A DNA stretch of 33,095 nt, from positions 1 to 33,095 of the forward strand of contig JANRKG010000043.1 in assembly GCA_033763635.1 (NCBI GenBank), written 5' to 3'. Positions 7,620 to 16,443 of this stretch are shown here, in pieces. Each line of letters starts with the position of its first letter. Position 1 is the stretch's first letter. This DNA comes from JANRKG01 sp033763635. Lineage in GTDB: Bacteria > Cyanobacteriota > Cyanobacteriia > GCF-001939115. The translations under genes and the position numbers were made by a program. Below the pieces are notes generated by a model. It was not told the origin of the DNA, searched no databases, and worked only from the letters and a program-made list of their open reading frames with translations.

Positions 7620-8354
7620 ATGAATTCTATTTCTAAATCTTTGCAGCGCTTTCAACTTGCCCGGATAGTTGCTTTTCTCCTGCTGCTGGTTCTATTGGCA
7701 ATTGGAGCAATGCCGGGGTATTTCCAGGGGAAGTGGCCCTGGAAGAGAGAACCCAAAGTTCAAACCCTTAAAGAACTGCGAAGCTTACACAAGCAAGGAT
7801 TTGAGATTACGGGATGGCGGATTGCGAATCATGAGTCTGTTACCCTGGCGAAGCATAAGTGGTTAGTCCAGGAACTGCAACCGCCCAGTGTTAGTTCTTC
7901 CGCAGCCGCCGATCGTCCCCCCATTGTCATGTTGGCCCTCGCCCAGCAGAACCAAACTCACCAACCCCAGGTAGAGTGGATGGACCTGAAGGGGAGTCAA
8001 CAATGGAAAACCGATTCTCTTGAACGGGTACAACTGACGATTCCTCCAGCCAAGGGAATTTCTACCTCGACTCAAGTTACAGCCCAATTTTTAAGAGCCT
8101 GGAACGAACGGCAAACTTTTGCGACCTTACAATGGTACGCTTGGCCGGGAGGAGGCGATCCATCCCCCGATCGCTGGTTCTGGCTTGATCAAGCGGCGCA
8201 ACTCCAAAACCGTCGGCTTCCCTGGGTAGCCGTATCCCTGCTGATTCCGATCGAACCCTTAGGAGAGATTAAAACGGTCTGGCCTACAGCCGAATCCCTG
8301 GCCCAGAAAGTTCAACTCAGTCTGATGGCAGGTCCGTTGCGATCGTCTTCCTGA
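7620..8354 (+). CDS. Cyanoexosortase B system-associated protein
   Basis: A 244-residue protein with one N-terminal membrane anchor (about residues 13-33) followed by the family-like block GAMPGYFQGKWPWKREPKV. The remainder is predicted outside the cytoplasm and has two beta-rich stretches (FEITGWRIANHESVTLAKHKW and a WYAWPGGGDPSPDRWFWLDQ block rich in Trp and Pro). Proteins of this kind occur only beside cyanoexosortase B; their biochemical role is unknown, with exosortase partner or substrate-presenting factor as possibilities. It starts 24 bases after the exosortase stop, so the two are likely co-transcribed and functionally linked. Confidence 0.82.
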   Translation: MNSISKSLQRFQLARIVAFLLLLVLLAIGAMPGYFQGKWPWKREPKVQTLKELRSLHKQGFEITGWRIANHESVTLAKHKWLVQELQPPSVSSSAAADRPPIVMLALAQQNQTHQPQVEWMDLKGSQQWKTDSLERVQLTIPPAKGISTSTQVTAQFLRAWNERQTFATLQWYAWPGGGDPSPDRWFWLDQAAQLQNRRLPWVAVSLLIPIEPLGEIKTVWPTAESLAQKVQLSLMAGPLRSSS

Positions 8355-8391
8355 ATCAACATATTACTTTTGCTTGACGAGAACTCTATCC

Positions 8392-9711
8392 ATGCTGCAA
8401 TCACGTCAATCCATTGGTCTTGGTCTTTCGGGTCTTTACTCTATGGCCTACCTATTGAGTGTTGCAGTGTTGCTGGATTTCTCCTTGCCGATGGCTCAAA
8501 GTGCAGAGGCACAACCCATTCCGCCAACGGTTCAACCTGCTCCTGCCCCACCGCAGTTTACGCTGCCCCCACCCCCCGCTACTTCTCCTGGAGTTGGCCC
8601 AACCCAACGCCCCACCACCCGTCAACTTTTAGAAGAAGCCCGACAACGCTTGCGAGAGCGAGGAGAACTACCCCCCCTAGACCCGCAAACCCAAACTCCC
8701 GTTGGACCTGCAACCCTGCAAGACCCCCTCAAAACCCCCCTCTATCTTTATCGCTTAGGGCCAGGGGATGGGGTTGCGATTACGGTACAACGGTTTGCAG
8801 ATTTGAGTACCCAGGCCGCTCTCGACCCAGAAGGAAAGGTTACGCTCCCTCTTGTGGGTCGTCTTTCCCTGGAAGGGTTAACCTTGGAACAATCTCAAGA
8901 GAAGTTGCGAATTGCTTTTAATGAATATGTCATCAATCCGGTTGTACAGGTCAGTGTCGTTCGACCCCGCCCAATTCAGGTGACGATCGTGGGTGAAGTC
9001 GCATCCCCAGGCTTTTATGCTTTGGGCGGTGGAGCCAATGCTGGAACTCCACCCCGAATCTCGAATGCGCTGGTGACAGCGGGAGGCAGTACCGATCGCG
9101 CCGACCTACGGGCTGTGCGCCTCCGCCGAGTGTTGAATGATGGCTCTTTTATTGAACAGGACATTGATCTATTCACTCCCTTAAAGCGGGGCGATGCCAT
9201 TCCAGACATCAATTTGCAGGATCGGGATGTGTTGCTTGTGCCCCGCTTACAGGGGGATGGCATTCAAGACTACGATCGCTCCCTGGTGGCTCGCTCGACC
9301 CTCTCCCGACCTGTGATTAATGTCCGAGTTCTGAGCTATGCGGGGGGAGGCATCGGTCGAATTCAACTCCCAAATGGGAGTACCTTTATTGATGCCCTGA
9401 CGGCGATCGGTCCTAACCCCGATGTTGCAAATCTGGGAAATATCGCCCTCATCCGCTTTGACCCGGAACAGGGAAGGGCCGTAACCCGTGAGATCAATGG
9501 GGAAAGCGTCCTTCGGGGAGACATTACCCAAAACATTCCCCTGGAAGATAATGATGTGATTGTCGTGGGTCGAAACTTGATTGGGCAGATTACCTACGCT
9601 TTGAACGTTGTTACCCAACCCTTCCGGGATGTGTTGGGCTTCTTACTATTTTTTGACTCCCTGGCAGGAAGTGCTGGCAACCTTTTCCGCCCGAGGGGTG
9701 CAGATCGATAA
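8392..9711 (+). CDS. Wza-like polysaccharide export protein (Poly_export/SLBB)
   Basis: A 439-residue secreted protein. The signal peptide runs to about residue 39 (SVAVLLDFSLPMAQSAEA); no lipobox cysteine is present, so it is not an obvious lipoprotein, unlike E. coli Wza. After a Pro-rich linker comes the polysaccharide export domain (YLYRLGPGDGVAITVQRFADLSTQAALDPEGKVTLPLVGRLSLEGLTLEQ), then SLBB repeats (VTIVGEVASPGFYALG and INVRVLSYAGGGIGRIQLPNGSTFIDALTAIG). The C-terminus is hydrophobic (DVLGFLLFFDSLAG), suggesting an outer-membrane segment. Such proteins form the outer-membrane channel for capsule or exopolysaccharide. The ATG at 8392 is preferred over the TTG at 8374 because it starts directly at the signal peptide. 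It is followed by its usual partner, a Wzc/GumC-like protein. Confidence 0.9.
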   Translation: MLQSRQSIGLGLSGLYSMAYLLSVAVLLDFSLPMAQSAEAQPIPPTVQPAPAPPQFTLPPPPATSPGVGPTQRPTTRQLLEEARQRLRERGELPPLDPQTQTPVGPATLQDPLKTPLYLYRLGPGDGVAITVQRFADLSTQAALDPEGKVTLPLVGRLSLEGLTLEQSQEKLRIAFNEYVINPVVQVSVVRPRPIQVTIVGEVASPGFYALGGGANAGTPPRISNALVTAGGSTDRADLRAVRLRRVLNDGSFIEQDIDLFTPLKRGDAIPDINLQDRDVLLVPRLQGDGIQDYDRSLVARSTLSRPVINVRVLSYAGGGIGRIQLPNGSTFIDALTAIGPNPDVANLGNIALIRFDPEQGRAVTREINGESVLRGDITQNIPLEDNDVIVVGRNLIGQITYALNVVTQPFRDVLGFLLFFDSLAGSAGNLFRPRGADR

Positions 9712-9728
9712 AGACTGATTGCAAACTC

Positions 9729-9767
9729 GAAATTTCTGCCCTCTTTCTCAGCATTGGGCGGAATTTC
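9729..9767 (+). other. Imperfect hairpin between export and chain-length genes
   Basis: GAAATT (9729-9734) pairs with AATTTC (9762-9767), and inside it GCCC (9738-9741) pairs with GGGC (9756-9759), leaving a small internal loop and a 14-base terminal loop. There is no T run after it. It may be an attenuator or an RNA-processing site that sets the ratio of the export protein to the chain-length protein; no direct evidence for either. Confidence 0.35.
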
Positions 9768-9844
9768 ATGAAGTTTAAGCAATCTTCGGGACGCATTCAA
9801 AAGATCTGGAATTATCGTATAGATATTGCAATAGGTTCTGGCCC

Positions 9845-12055
9845 ATGAATCTCCCAATTGTTAAACGCTACCTGATTGCCCTGGAACACTATAAATGGGT
9901 CGGTCTAGGGGCGTTTACGCTGGTAGTTGGCGTTGCAGGGATTGTGGCTCTTCAACCAACCGATCCGCCAACCTACGTGGCAGAGGGGGTCATGGCTGCC
10001 AATCGCCCAACGGTTTCCTTTTCTACCACCGGGAATCAGATTACCCAACAGGGGCAGGAAATTCTGACCCCAGAAATCTTGTTGGCTGAAAATGTGATTA
10101 AACCTGTGGCACAACGGGTCAAAACCACCCCAAAACAGTTGCAAAGAGCGTTGAAAGTAACGGTGCAACAGGCCGCTGCCTTGAGAACCGGAGGCCAGAA
10201 ACCCTTTCAGATTACCCTCCAGTATCGGAGTGATGAACCCCGACAAGCGGCGACCATTGTTACCCTCTTGATGCAGGGAATGATTGAGCAAAGCCGAATG
10301 GTGAACACAACCCGTCTGCGAGCCACCATTCAGGCACTCAATCAGCGCTTACCCCAGATGACGCGCGAATTGCGGGATGCAGAGCAACGCTTGGAACGGT
10401 ACGATCGCATTGAAGGCCCCGCACTGCTGGCGGCCCAGGATGGTAGTTTGTTAGGAGCGATTACGACCAGTGACCAGCAGGAACGGCAAATCCAGCTAAC
10501 TTTACAAGGAATTGAAACGCAAATTTCCAGCCTTCAAAATCGGTTAGGGCTGAACCCAACTCAGGCGTATGCGGCTTCTGCCTTGAGTGCCGATCCAATT
10601 ATTGCCAATCTCAGGTCGCAGATTTATCAAACAGAGACTCAGATGGAGACGCTCCGACGGGATATCCGTCCGAACCATCCCACCATGATTGAACTCGATA
10701 AAAAGCGTCTGGCGTATGAGGATCTCTTGCGGCAGCGGGCCAATGAACTGATTGGTGGGGAGAATGGCACCGCTCCTTTATCTGGCGGAGATCAAATTCG
10801 CCGTGATAGTAGCCTTGATCCGGCTCGGCAACAACTGGCGAATAATCTGGTTGATTTGCAAACCCAGAAAGAAACGCTGCAACAACAATTGGTGGCCGTC
10901 CAACGATCGCGGGTGGAATTACGTCAGGCATACGCCAGTATTCCTAACAAACAATTGGAACGAAGTCGCTTAGAACAGCAAGTCACCTTGAAGCGATCGT
11001 TGTATGACAAGATTCAGGCGGCTCTTGTAGACGCACGGGCAGCAGAAGCGGAAACCGTGAGCAGTCTCAGTGTCGCCCGTCCGGCTGAGGTTCAGGCCAA
11101 TGTTGCAGCCCCGAAAAATATTCCGATAACGTTGGGTCTGGGTATCTTAATGGGATTGGCTGTCGGAGGGGGGCTAGTCTTTGTTCTGAGTGCTTTGGAG
11201 GGCAAATTCTATACTCTGGAAGAAATTCGCAGCGCATTACGAGAACGAGAAACTTCCCTGTTGGGGCTGCTTCCCGTGCTGCCCCCTGCACCTGATGCGA
11301 AGGCTGGTGATATTCCAGTGATGATCGAGGCGGATTCTCCTTACCTGGAGATTTATGAACGACTGCGAAGCAATTTGAGACGGGTAGAGGGCAAAGCCTT
11401 AAAAGTCATCCTGATGACCAGTGTGATCGCTCAGGAAGGAAAAACGGTTGTTGCCTATAATCTGGCGATTGCCTCTGCCCGTGCGGGACGACGTACCCTC
11501 TTGTTGGAAGCCGACCTCCGTTCTCCCTCCCAGGCCCGATCTCTGAATGTCCTACCCGATCCTGATAGTCAATCTGAACCCCTACGATACTATGGTCAAC
11601 TGGGTGACTGTATCCGGCTGGTGCCTGAGGTAGAGAATTTGTACATTGTTCCCAGCCCAGGACCGCAACAGCAAGCGGCGGCAATTCTAGAATCTAGCGA
11701 GTTCCGACGGCTTCTAGAAGATGTACGGGGGCGCTTTGACTGGGTAATTCTAGACACTCCTCCCCTCAGTGAATGCAATGATGCTCTTCTCATGGAGCCT
11801 TTCGCGGACGGCTTGATTCTTGTCACACGACCCGCCTATACTGAGAACGCTCTTCTATCAGAGTCTCTGGATCAGTTAAATGAATCAGAAGTGCGGTTTT
11901 TAGGAGCCGTTATCAATGGGGCTGAAGTTACGGGGCAGCTTCCTCACAAGGGAGACGAACCGCCCAGTGATGATTCCTTTGGGGATGGCTCCTCCGAAAC
12001 AATGGTAGAAGCTGAAGAGTTAAGAACAGTAGCTATGAGCCTCAAAAATCCCTGA
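9845..12055 (+). CDS. Wzc/GumC-like polysaccharide co-polymerase with BY-kinase domain
   Basis: A 736-residue inner-membrane protein. An N-terminal Wzz domain with a transmembrane helix (about residues 18-36) is followed by a long coiled-coil region (residues about 150-420, with many Gln/Arg/Glu heptads), a second transmembrane helix (PITLGLGILMGLAVGGGLVFVLSAL, about residues 424-450) and a cytoplasmic tyrosine-kinase-like domain. Kinase motifs seen are Walker A-like SVIAQEGKTVVAYNLA (with Gln where many have Gly), Walker A' LLLEADLRSPS and Walker B WVILDTPPL. The C-terminal tail (after GAEVTGQLPHKGDEPPSDDS) contains no tyrosine, so the usual Tyr cluster that is autophosphorylated is absent. 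Such proteins control polymer length and export with the Wza-like partner coded just upstream. Confidence 0.9.
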   Translation: MNLPIVKRYLIALEHYKWVGLGAFTLVVGVAGIVALQPTDPPTYVAEGVMAANRPTVSFSTTGNQITQQGQEILTPEILLAENVIKPVAQRVKTTPKQLQRALKVTVQQAAALRTGGQKPFQITLQYRSDEPRQAATIVTLLMQGMIEQSRMVNTTRLRATIQALNQRLPQMTRELRDAEQRLERYDRIEGPALLAAQDGSLLGAITTSDQQERQIQLTLQGIETQISSLQNRLGLNPTQAYAASALSADPIIANLRSQIYQTETQMETLRRDIRPNHPTMIELDKKRLAYEDLLRQRANELIGGENGTAPLSGGDQIRRDSSLDPARQQLANNLVDLQTQKETLQQQLVAVQRSRVELRQAYASIPNKQLERSRLEQQVTLKRSLYDKIQAALVDARAAEAETVSSLSVARPAEVQANVAAPKNIPITLGLGILMGLAVGGGLVFVLSALEGKFYTLEEIRSALRERETSLLGLLPVLPPAPDAKAGDIPVMIEADSPYLEIYERLRSNLRRVEGKALKVILMTSVIAQEGKTVVAYNLAIASARAGRRTLLLEADLRSPSQARSLNVLPDPDSQSEPLRYYGQLGDCIRLVPEVENLYIVPSPGPQQQAAAILESSEFRRLLEDVRGRFDWVILDTPPLSECNDALLMEPFADGLILVTRPAYTENALLSESLDQLNESEVRFLGAVINGAEVTGQLPHKGDEPPSDDSFGDGSSETMVEAEELRTVAMSLKNP

Positions 12056-12223
12056 GAAGATTAGGGGAGTAGCCTTTTCAGGCGATTGAATCTCCGTAGA
12101 AAAACCGATTCGTCAGTTGCGACAATTAAACATACTGGAGACATAGCGTTACGGAGTCTTTCCGTTGCAGTGCCCACACATCAACTGGGGGCTACGGTAA
12201 CTCCTATTTGGGAGGTTTTCCAC

Positions 12224-13219
12224 GTGAAGTATCAGGACTCAGAACGACCCAAAATTCTTGTTGTCGATGACCATCCGGCCAGTCGCATGACGGCGGTTGC
12301 TCTGCTGACAGTCGAGGGGTATGACGTTTTAGAAGCAGATAGTGGTCCTGCTGCCTTGCATGGGGTTACGGAAGGAAAGCCAGATCTCATCTTGCTGGAT
12401 GTGATGATGCCAGGGATGGATGGATTTGAGGTTTGCCGTCGCCTGAAGGAAGATGAGCAAACTCGACTCACTCCTGTGATTTTTATTACTGCTTTAAACG
12501 ATCGTCGTGCCCGCTTGAAGGGAATTGAGGCCGGGGGCGATGATTTTCTCACAAAACCTTTTGATCAGTTGGAGTTATCTGCCCGGGTCAAGTCCCTGGT
12601 ACGGCAGAAGCGACTCAACGAAGACCTCGACCATGCAGAAAAGGTTTTATTTTCCATTGCACGCACCATTGAAAGCCGTGATCCAAACACAGGGGATCAC
12701 TGCGAACGCCTGGTGAGGCGAGGCAAAGCCTTTGGCGAATATCTGAATCTATCCCGGACAGAACTGCGAGATCTGATGTGGGGAGGCTACCTGCATGACA
12801 TCGGCAAGGTTGGAATCCCCGATGCAGTGCTTTTGAAGACAGAAGGCTTCACTCCAGAAGAATGGAGCATTATGAAGCAGCACGTGCTCATCGGGGAACG
12901 CATCTGCCAGCCCCTGCGAACCATGCGGGGGGTCTTACCCATCATTCGCCATCACCATGAGCGATGGAATGGATCAGGTTATCCAGATGGGTTGAAAGGA
13001 GACGCGATTCCCTATCTGGCTCAAATCTTTCAACTCATCGATATCTATGATGCCCTGACCCACGAACGTCCCTACAAACGGGCCTTTAGTCCTGAAGAAG
13101 CCGTGCGAATTCTCCGAGAAGAGACCGCTCAAGGCTGGCGAAATCCTAAACTAGTGGAGCAGTTTGTTGATTTTGTCAATATTTTGGAACCTCAAGGCGC
13201 TTTGATGCAAAGTGCATAG
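12224..13219 (+). CDS. Response regulator with HD-GYP domain (probable c-di-GMP phosphodiesterase)
   Basis: A 331-residue protein: receiver domain (about residues 9-125, phospho-acceptor D59 in LLDVMMPGMDG, Lys in FLTKPF) followed by an HD-GYP domain with the metal-binding HD (LHDIGKVGIPD), the HHHERWNGSGYPDG block and the downstream D/E residues. HD-GYP enzymes hydrolyse c-di-GMP. The frame is open 46 codons upstream to a TTG at 12086, but those residues look random, whereas a GTG at 12224 has a strong ribosome-binding site (GGAGGT, 12211-12216) and yields the short lead expected for a receiver domain. It lies 168 bases after the Wzc-like gene, suggesting c-di-GMP control of exopolysaccharide. 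No partner kinase is adjacent. Confidence 0.88.
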   Translation: MKYQDSERPKILVVDDHPASRMTAVALLTVEGYDVLEADSGPAALHGVTEGKPDLILLDVMMPGMDGFEVCRRLKEDEQTRLTPVIFITALNDRRARLKGIEAGGDDFLTKPFDQLELSARVKSLVRQKRLNEDLDHAEKVLFSIARTIESRDPNTGDHCERLVRRGKAFGEYLNLSRTELRDLMWGGYLHDIGKVGIPDAVLLKTEGFTPEEWSIMKQHVLIGERICQPLRTMRGVLPIIRHHHERWNGSGYPDGLKGDAIPYLAQIFQLIDIYDALTHERPYKRAFSPEEAVRILREETAQGWRNPKLVEQFVDFVNILEPQGALMQSA

Positions 13220-13279
13220 CCCTCTGAGGCTTCAGTAGGTCGCTAAGATAGAGAGATTAAGATTCTTGATCCTAGTGCC

Positions 13280-15691
13280 TTGATTGAACTGGAAACCCTC
13301 GACCTCCTAGAATGGCCCCGCCTGTGCCAGCACCTTTCGACCTTTGCCGTGACCAAGCTAGGGACGATCGCATCCCTGCGCGTGAACATTCCAGCCACCC
13401 TGGAGGAAAGCCAAACCCTGCTGGCCCAAACTCAGGAAGTGTATGACCTAGAAACCCGTTTACCGACAGGTCTCTCCTTTGAAGGAATTCAGGACATTGG
13501 GGATTCCCTGGAACGGGCAGCCCGACAGGGCATCTTACTGGGATCGGAATTGTTGGCCATTGCAACAACCCTGGCAGGGATGCGTGCCCTGCGGCGAGTC
13601 ATCGATAATCAACCCGATCTCGTCGTTCTGAATCAACTGGTCGCAGAAGTTCGTACCTATCCTGAAATTGAGCAGGAAATCCATCGGTGTATTGACGATC
13701 GCGGTCAGGTGATGGACCGGGCCACCCCCAAATTGGCAGGTATTCGCGAACAACAGCGGCAATTACGGGATCGAGTCTACGGGCTGCTTCAGGGCATTTT
13801 GCAACGGAAAGCCAATGCCATTCAGGAAGCTGTGATTACTCAACGGGGCGATCGGTTTGTCCTGCCTGTGAAAGCTCCGCAAAAAGATGCGATTCCGGGG
13901 ATTGTCCATGATACCTCCAGCAGTGGGGCAACCCTTTATGTCGAACCGAATGCGACGGTCCCCCTGAATAATCAACTCCGGCAATTGGTCCGTCAGGAGC
14001 AGGTAGAAGAAGAAACTATCCGTCGGACCTTGACGGAGCACATCACTGCCGTCATCGATGACCTGGAGCGGCTCCTGGCAGTCGCAACCACCCTGGATCT
14101 CGCGACCGCCCGCGCCCGGTACGGACTCTGGTTAGAAGCCAATCCTCCCCGATTTATTGACTCTGAAGCGGGAGAAAACATCACCCTTCGGCAGTTACGT
14201 CATCCCTTGCTTATCTGGCAACAATGCCACGAACAGGGACAAGCGGTGGTCCCGGTCGATCTCGTCATTCAACCTCAGTTACGGGTGATCGCCATTACCG
14301 GACCTAACACGGGCGGCAAAACTGTGACCTTGAAGACATTGGGACTGGCTGTACTCATGGCAAAGGCTGGTTTATTTGTCCCAGCACGGGAACCTGTTGA
14401 GTTGCCCTGGTTCGATCGCATCCTGGCAGACATTGGCGATGAACAATCTCTGGAACAAAGCCTTTCGACCTTTTCTGGACACATCCGCCGGATTAGCCGC
14501 ATTTTAGACGCAATCACCCTTCCCCAACTGGAAAACAGCCCCCCGCCCCTTGCGAATTGTCTGGTGTTACTGGACGAAGTGGGAGCCGGAACTGACCCTT
14601 CTGAAGGGAGTGCGTTGGCAATCGCTCTCCTGAAGCACCTGGCAGATTATACTCGGTTGACCGTTGCGACCACCCACTTTGGCGAACTCAAAGCCCTCAA
14701 GTACCAGGACGATCGCTTTGAAAATGCCTCTGTCGAATTCAATGATGTCACCCTATCCCCAACCTACCGTTTACTGTGGGGCATTCCGGGCCGTTCTAAC
14801 GCCCTCACCATTGCCCGCCGTTTAGGGATGAATGCAGCCGTCATCGATCAAGCCCAAACTTTGATTGGGGGGCACACAGAGGATGTCAATCAGGTGATTG
14901 CGGGATTAGAGGCTCAACGTCGCCGTCAGGAAGAAAAAGCGCGGGAAGCGGCTGAACTATTGCGTCATGCCGAACGACTCCACCAACAACTGGCCGATCG
15001 GGCCGCAAACTTGCAGGAACGGGAACGGGCATTGCAAGCATCCCAGGAACGGGCCGTGCAGGAGGCCATCAATCAAGCGCGATCGGAAATTGCCCAGGTC
15101 ATCCGTCAACTTCAGCAAGGCCCCATGACAGGCCAGAATGCCCAACAGGCAACCAATGCACTGAATGAGATCGCCAGTCAACGTCTACCATCTCGCAAAA
15201 CCCAACCCCCACCGAAGCCAGAATTTCGCCCTCAAATGGGCGATCGTCTCCGCATTCCCCGACTGGGCCAGGTGGCGGAAGTCCTTAGCGATCCCGATGA
15301 GGATGGAGATCTGACGGTCCGGTTTGGGGTAATGAAGATGACGGTCAACCTGACGGATGTGGAGTCATTAGATGGGCAGAAAGCCACACCTGTTGTGAAG
15401 GCGAAACCTGCCCCGCCCCCATCTCCGCCAGAATCTACCTCATCTCCGGTCATTCGCACGTCCCGGAATACGATCGACCTGCGGGGAAGTCGCGTTGCAG
15501 ATGCGGAAATTGTGCTGGATCGGGCGATTGCCTCCGCAGAGGGCCCCCTCTGGATCATTCATGGAATTGGCACTGGGAAACTGCGGCAGGGAGTACATGA
15601 ATTCTTGCAGCAACATCCCCAGGTCAGTCGGCTTGAACGGGCAGAACCCGCCGATGGTGGGGCCGGAGTGACGATCGCTTATATCAATTAA
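13280..15691 (+). CDS. mutS2: MutS2 family ATPase / Smr-domain nuclease
   Basis: An 803-residue protein with the MutS2 layout: N-terminal lever/clamp helices, the ABC-type ATPase (Walker A GPNTGGKT at 341-348, Walker B CLVLLDEVGAGTDPSEG, then VATTHFGELKAL), a long coiled coil (residues about 530-620, very rich in Gln, Arg and Glu), a KOW-like region (MGDRLRIPRLGQVAEVL) and a C-terminal Smr domain (IDLRGSRVADAEIVLDRAI and HGIGTGKLRQGVHEFL). MutS2 proteins lack mismatch-recognition domain I; roles include suppression of homologous recombination and, in some bacteria, rescue of collided ribosomes. The start is a TTG at 13280 giving MIELETLDLLEWPRLCQHL, the start expected for the family; no strong ribosome-binding site is seen. 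Confidence 0.95.
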   Translation: MIELETLDLLEWPRLCQHLSTFAVTKLGTIASLRVNIPATLEESQTLLAQTQEVYDLETRLPTGLSFEGIQDIGDSLERAARQGILLGSELLAIATTLAGMRALRRVIDNQPDLVVLNQLVAEVRTYPEIEQEIHRCIDDRGQVMDRATPKLAGIREQQRQLRDRVYGLLQGILQRKANAIQEAVITQRGDRFVLPVKAPQKDAIPGIVHDTSSSGATLYVEPNATVPLNNQLRQLVRQEQVEEETIRRTLTEHITAVIDDLERLLAVATTLDLATARARYGLWLEANPPRFIDSEAGENITLRQLRHPLLIWQQCHEQGQAVVPVDLVIQPQLRVIAITGPNTGGKTVTLKTLGLAVLMAKAGLFVPAREPVELPWFDRILADIGDEQSLEQSLSTFSGHIRRISRILDAITLPQLENSPPPLANCLVLLDEVGAGTDPSEGSALAIALLKHLADYTRLTVATTHFGELKALKYQDDRFENASVEFNDVTLSPTYRLLWGIPGRSNALTIARRLGMNAAVIDQAQTLIGGHTEDVNQVIAGLEAQRRRQEEKAREAAELLRHAERLHQQLADRAANLQERERALQASQERAVQEAINQARSEIAQVIRQLQQGPMTGQNAQQATNALNEIASQRLPSRKTQPPPKPEFRPQMGDRLRIPRLGQVAEVLSDPDEDGDLTVRFGVMKMTVNLTDVESLDGQKATPVVKAKPAPPPSPPESTSSPVIRTSRNTIDLRGSRVADAEIVLDRAIASAEGPLWIIHGIGTGKLRQGVHEFLQQHPQVSRLERAEPADGGAGVTIAYIN

Positions 15692-15707
15692 CATGGTGGG
15701 ATCGGAT

Positions 15708-15929
15708 TCACTCGTCCCCCTGTACCTTTTTGAGGGCTTCTGGTTTATGGGCTGCCTCTTTGCCTGTCTTGTCGCTCTTGACGAGGTATTCAGGATGATC
15801 GGAAGAGGCGGCAACGTGATGCTTTTTAATGTCGATGGAATGGGTCAGCTTCTCTTCTACAACCCCCCTAGTCTTGTCTCCCGAAGTGTTCCACTCCACC
15901 CGATCGCCTTTCTTAAATTCTTCAGTCAT
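15708..15929 (-). CDS. DUF2945 (HVA1 TUDOR-like) small protein
   Basis: A 73-residue protein (MTEEFKKGDRVEWNTSGDK...). The block KKGDRVEWNTSGDKTRGVVEEKLT and the later DHPEYLVKSDKTGKEAAHKPEALKKV are the features of the DUF2945/HVA1 family, a small SH3/Tudor-like beta barrel found beside many bacterial stress genes; its function is unknown. The frame is open to 15971, but the ATG at 15929 is preceded by a ribosome-binding site (GGGGAG) and matches the family start. It converges on mutS2 with a 16-base gap and diverges from the ArsC/Spx-like gene. Confidence 0.85.
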   Translation of the reverse strand: MTEEFKKGDRVEWNTSGDKTRGVVEEKLTHSIDIKKHHVAASSDHPEYLVKSDKTGKEAAHKPEALKKVQGDE

Positions 15930-16033
15930 CTTTTCGGCTCCCCGTTGGCTGAGATGATTACTATCCCCCACAATAGGAAAAGGGAGTTTGATGCTCCTCT
16001 ATCTACCGCTGTAAAGATGTGTATCTTTTGAAA

Positions 16034-16055
16034 AGTTTGACAAGAGTTTGACAAG
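16034..16055 (+). repeat. 11-bp perfect tandem duplication upstream of the ArsC/Spx-like gene
   Basis: AGTTTGACAAG occurs at 16034-16044 and again at 16045-16055. Each copy contains TTGACA, the consensus -35 hexamer, but no -10 element at the right spacing lies before the start codon at 16061, so a promoter assignment is not supported. Confidence 0.8.
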
Positions 16056-16060
16056 AATAT

Positions 16061-16411
16061 ATGGTCCTGCAAGTCTATGGCATTCCCAACTGTGGAACCT
16101 GTAAAAAGGCGTTCCTGTGGTTGGGTGAACAAAAGATTGAATACGAGTTCATCAATACCAAAGAACTTCCTCCCAGTCGCGAGATGATTCAGACCTGGGT
16201 ACAAGCTCTGGGATCGAAACTCCTGCGAAATACCTCTGGGCAGTCTTATCGGGCGATCGGGGAGGAAAAAAATAACTGGACAGACGAGCAGTGGACCAAC
16301 GCTTTTGCCAAAGATGCCATGTTACTCAAACGTCCTCTTTTCGTGAAGGATGGAACTGCCGTAGCTGTGGGATTTAAGGCAGAGGGTTTGAAAGAGAAAT
16401 TAGGCTTGTAG
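16061..16411 (+). CDS. ArsC/Spx/YffB-like thioredoxin-fold protein
   Basis: A 116-residue protein of the arsenate-reductase-like family (ArsC, Spx, YffB and MgsR types). The redox CxxC is C11-GT-C14 in YGIPNCGTCKKAFLWL; the family blocks LRNTSGQSYR and LLKRPLFVKDGTAVAVGFK are present, the latter being the cis-Pro/loop region. True arsenate reductases of this fold use one Cys plus three Arg; a CxxC form is typical of the Spx/MgsR and cyanobacterial types, where substrate or partner is less certain. The length is normal. The DUF2237 gene follows after 32 bases, and DUF2945 is divergent. Confidence 0.85.
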   Translation: MVLQVYGIPNCGTCKKAFLWLGEQKIEYEFINTKELPPSREMIQTWVQALGSKLLRNTSGQSYRAIGEEKNNWTDEQWTNAFAKDAMLLKRPLFVKDGTAVAVGFKAEGLKEKLGL

Positions 16412-16443
16412 GTTGATCACCAACTTTTGGAGAATGGAGCACA

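Noticed and set aside
8370..8921. 183-codon frame in the Wza-like gene
   Set aside because: Out-of-frame shadow of the export protein; Pro/Ser/Arg/Cys-rich translation without family match.
15693..16031. 112-codon plus-strand frame opposite DUF2945
   Set aside because: It is the complement of the DUF2945 gene, which has a family match and a ribosome-binding site; no family match for the opposite frame.
16037..16063. TTGACA boxes as promoter for the ArsC/Spx-like gene
   Set aside because: No -10 element at 16-18 bases lies before the start codon; the nearest TATATG sits at 15 bases and includes the start codon.
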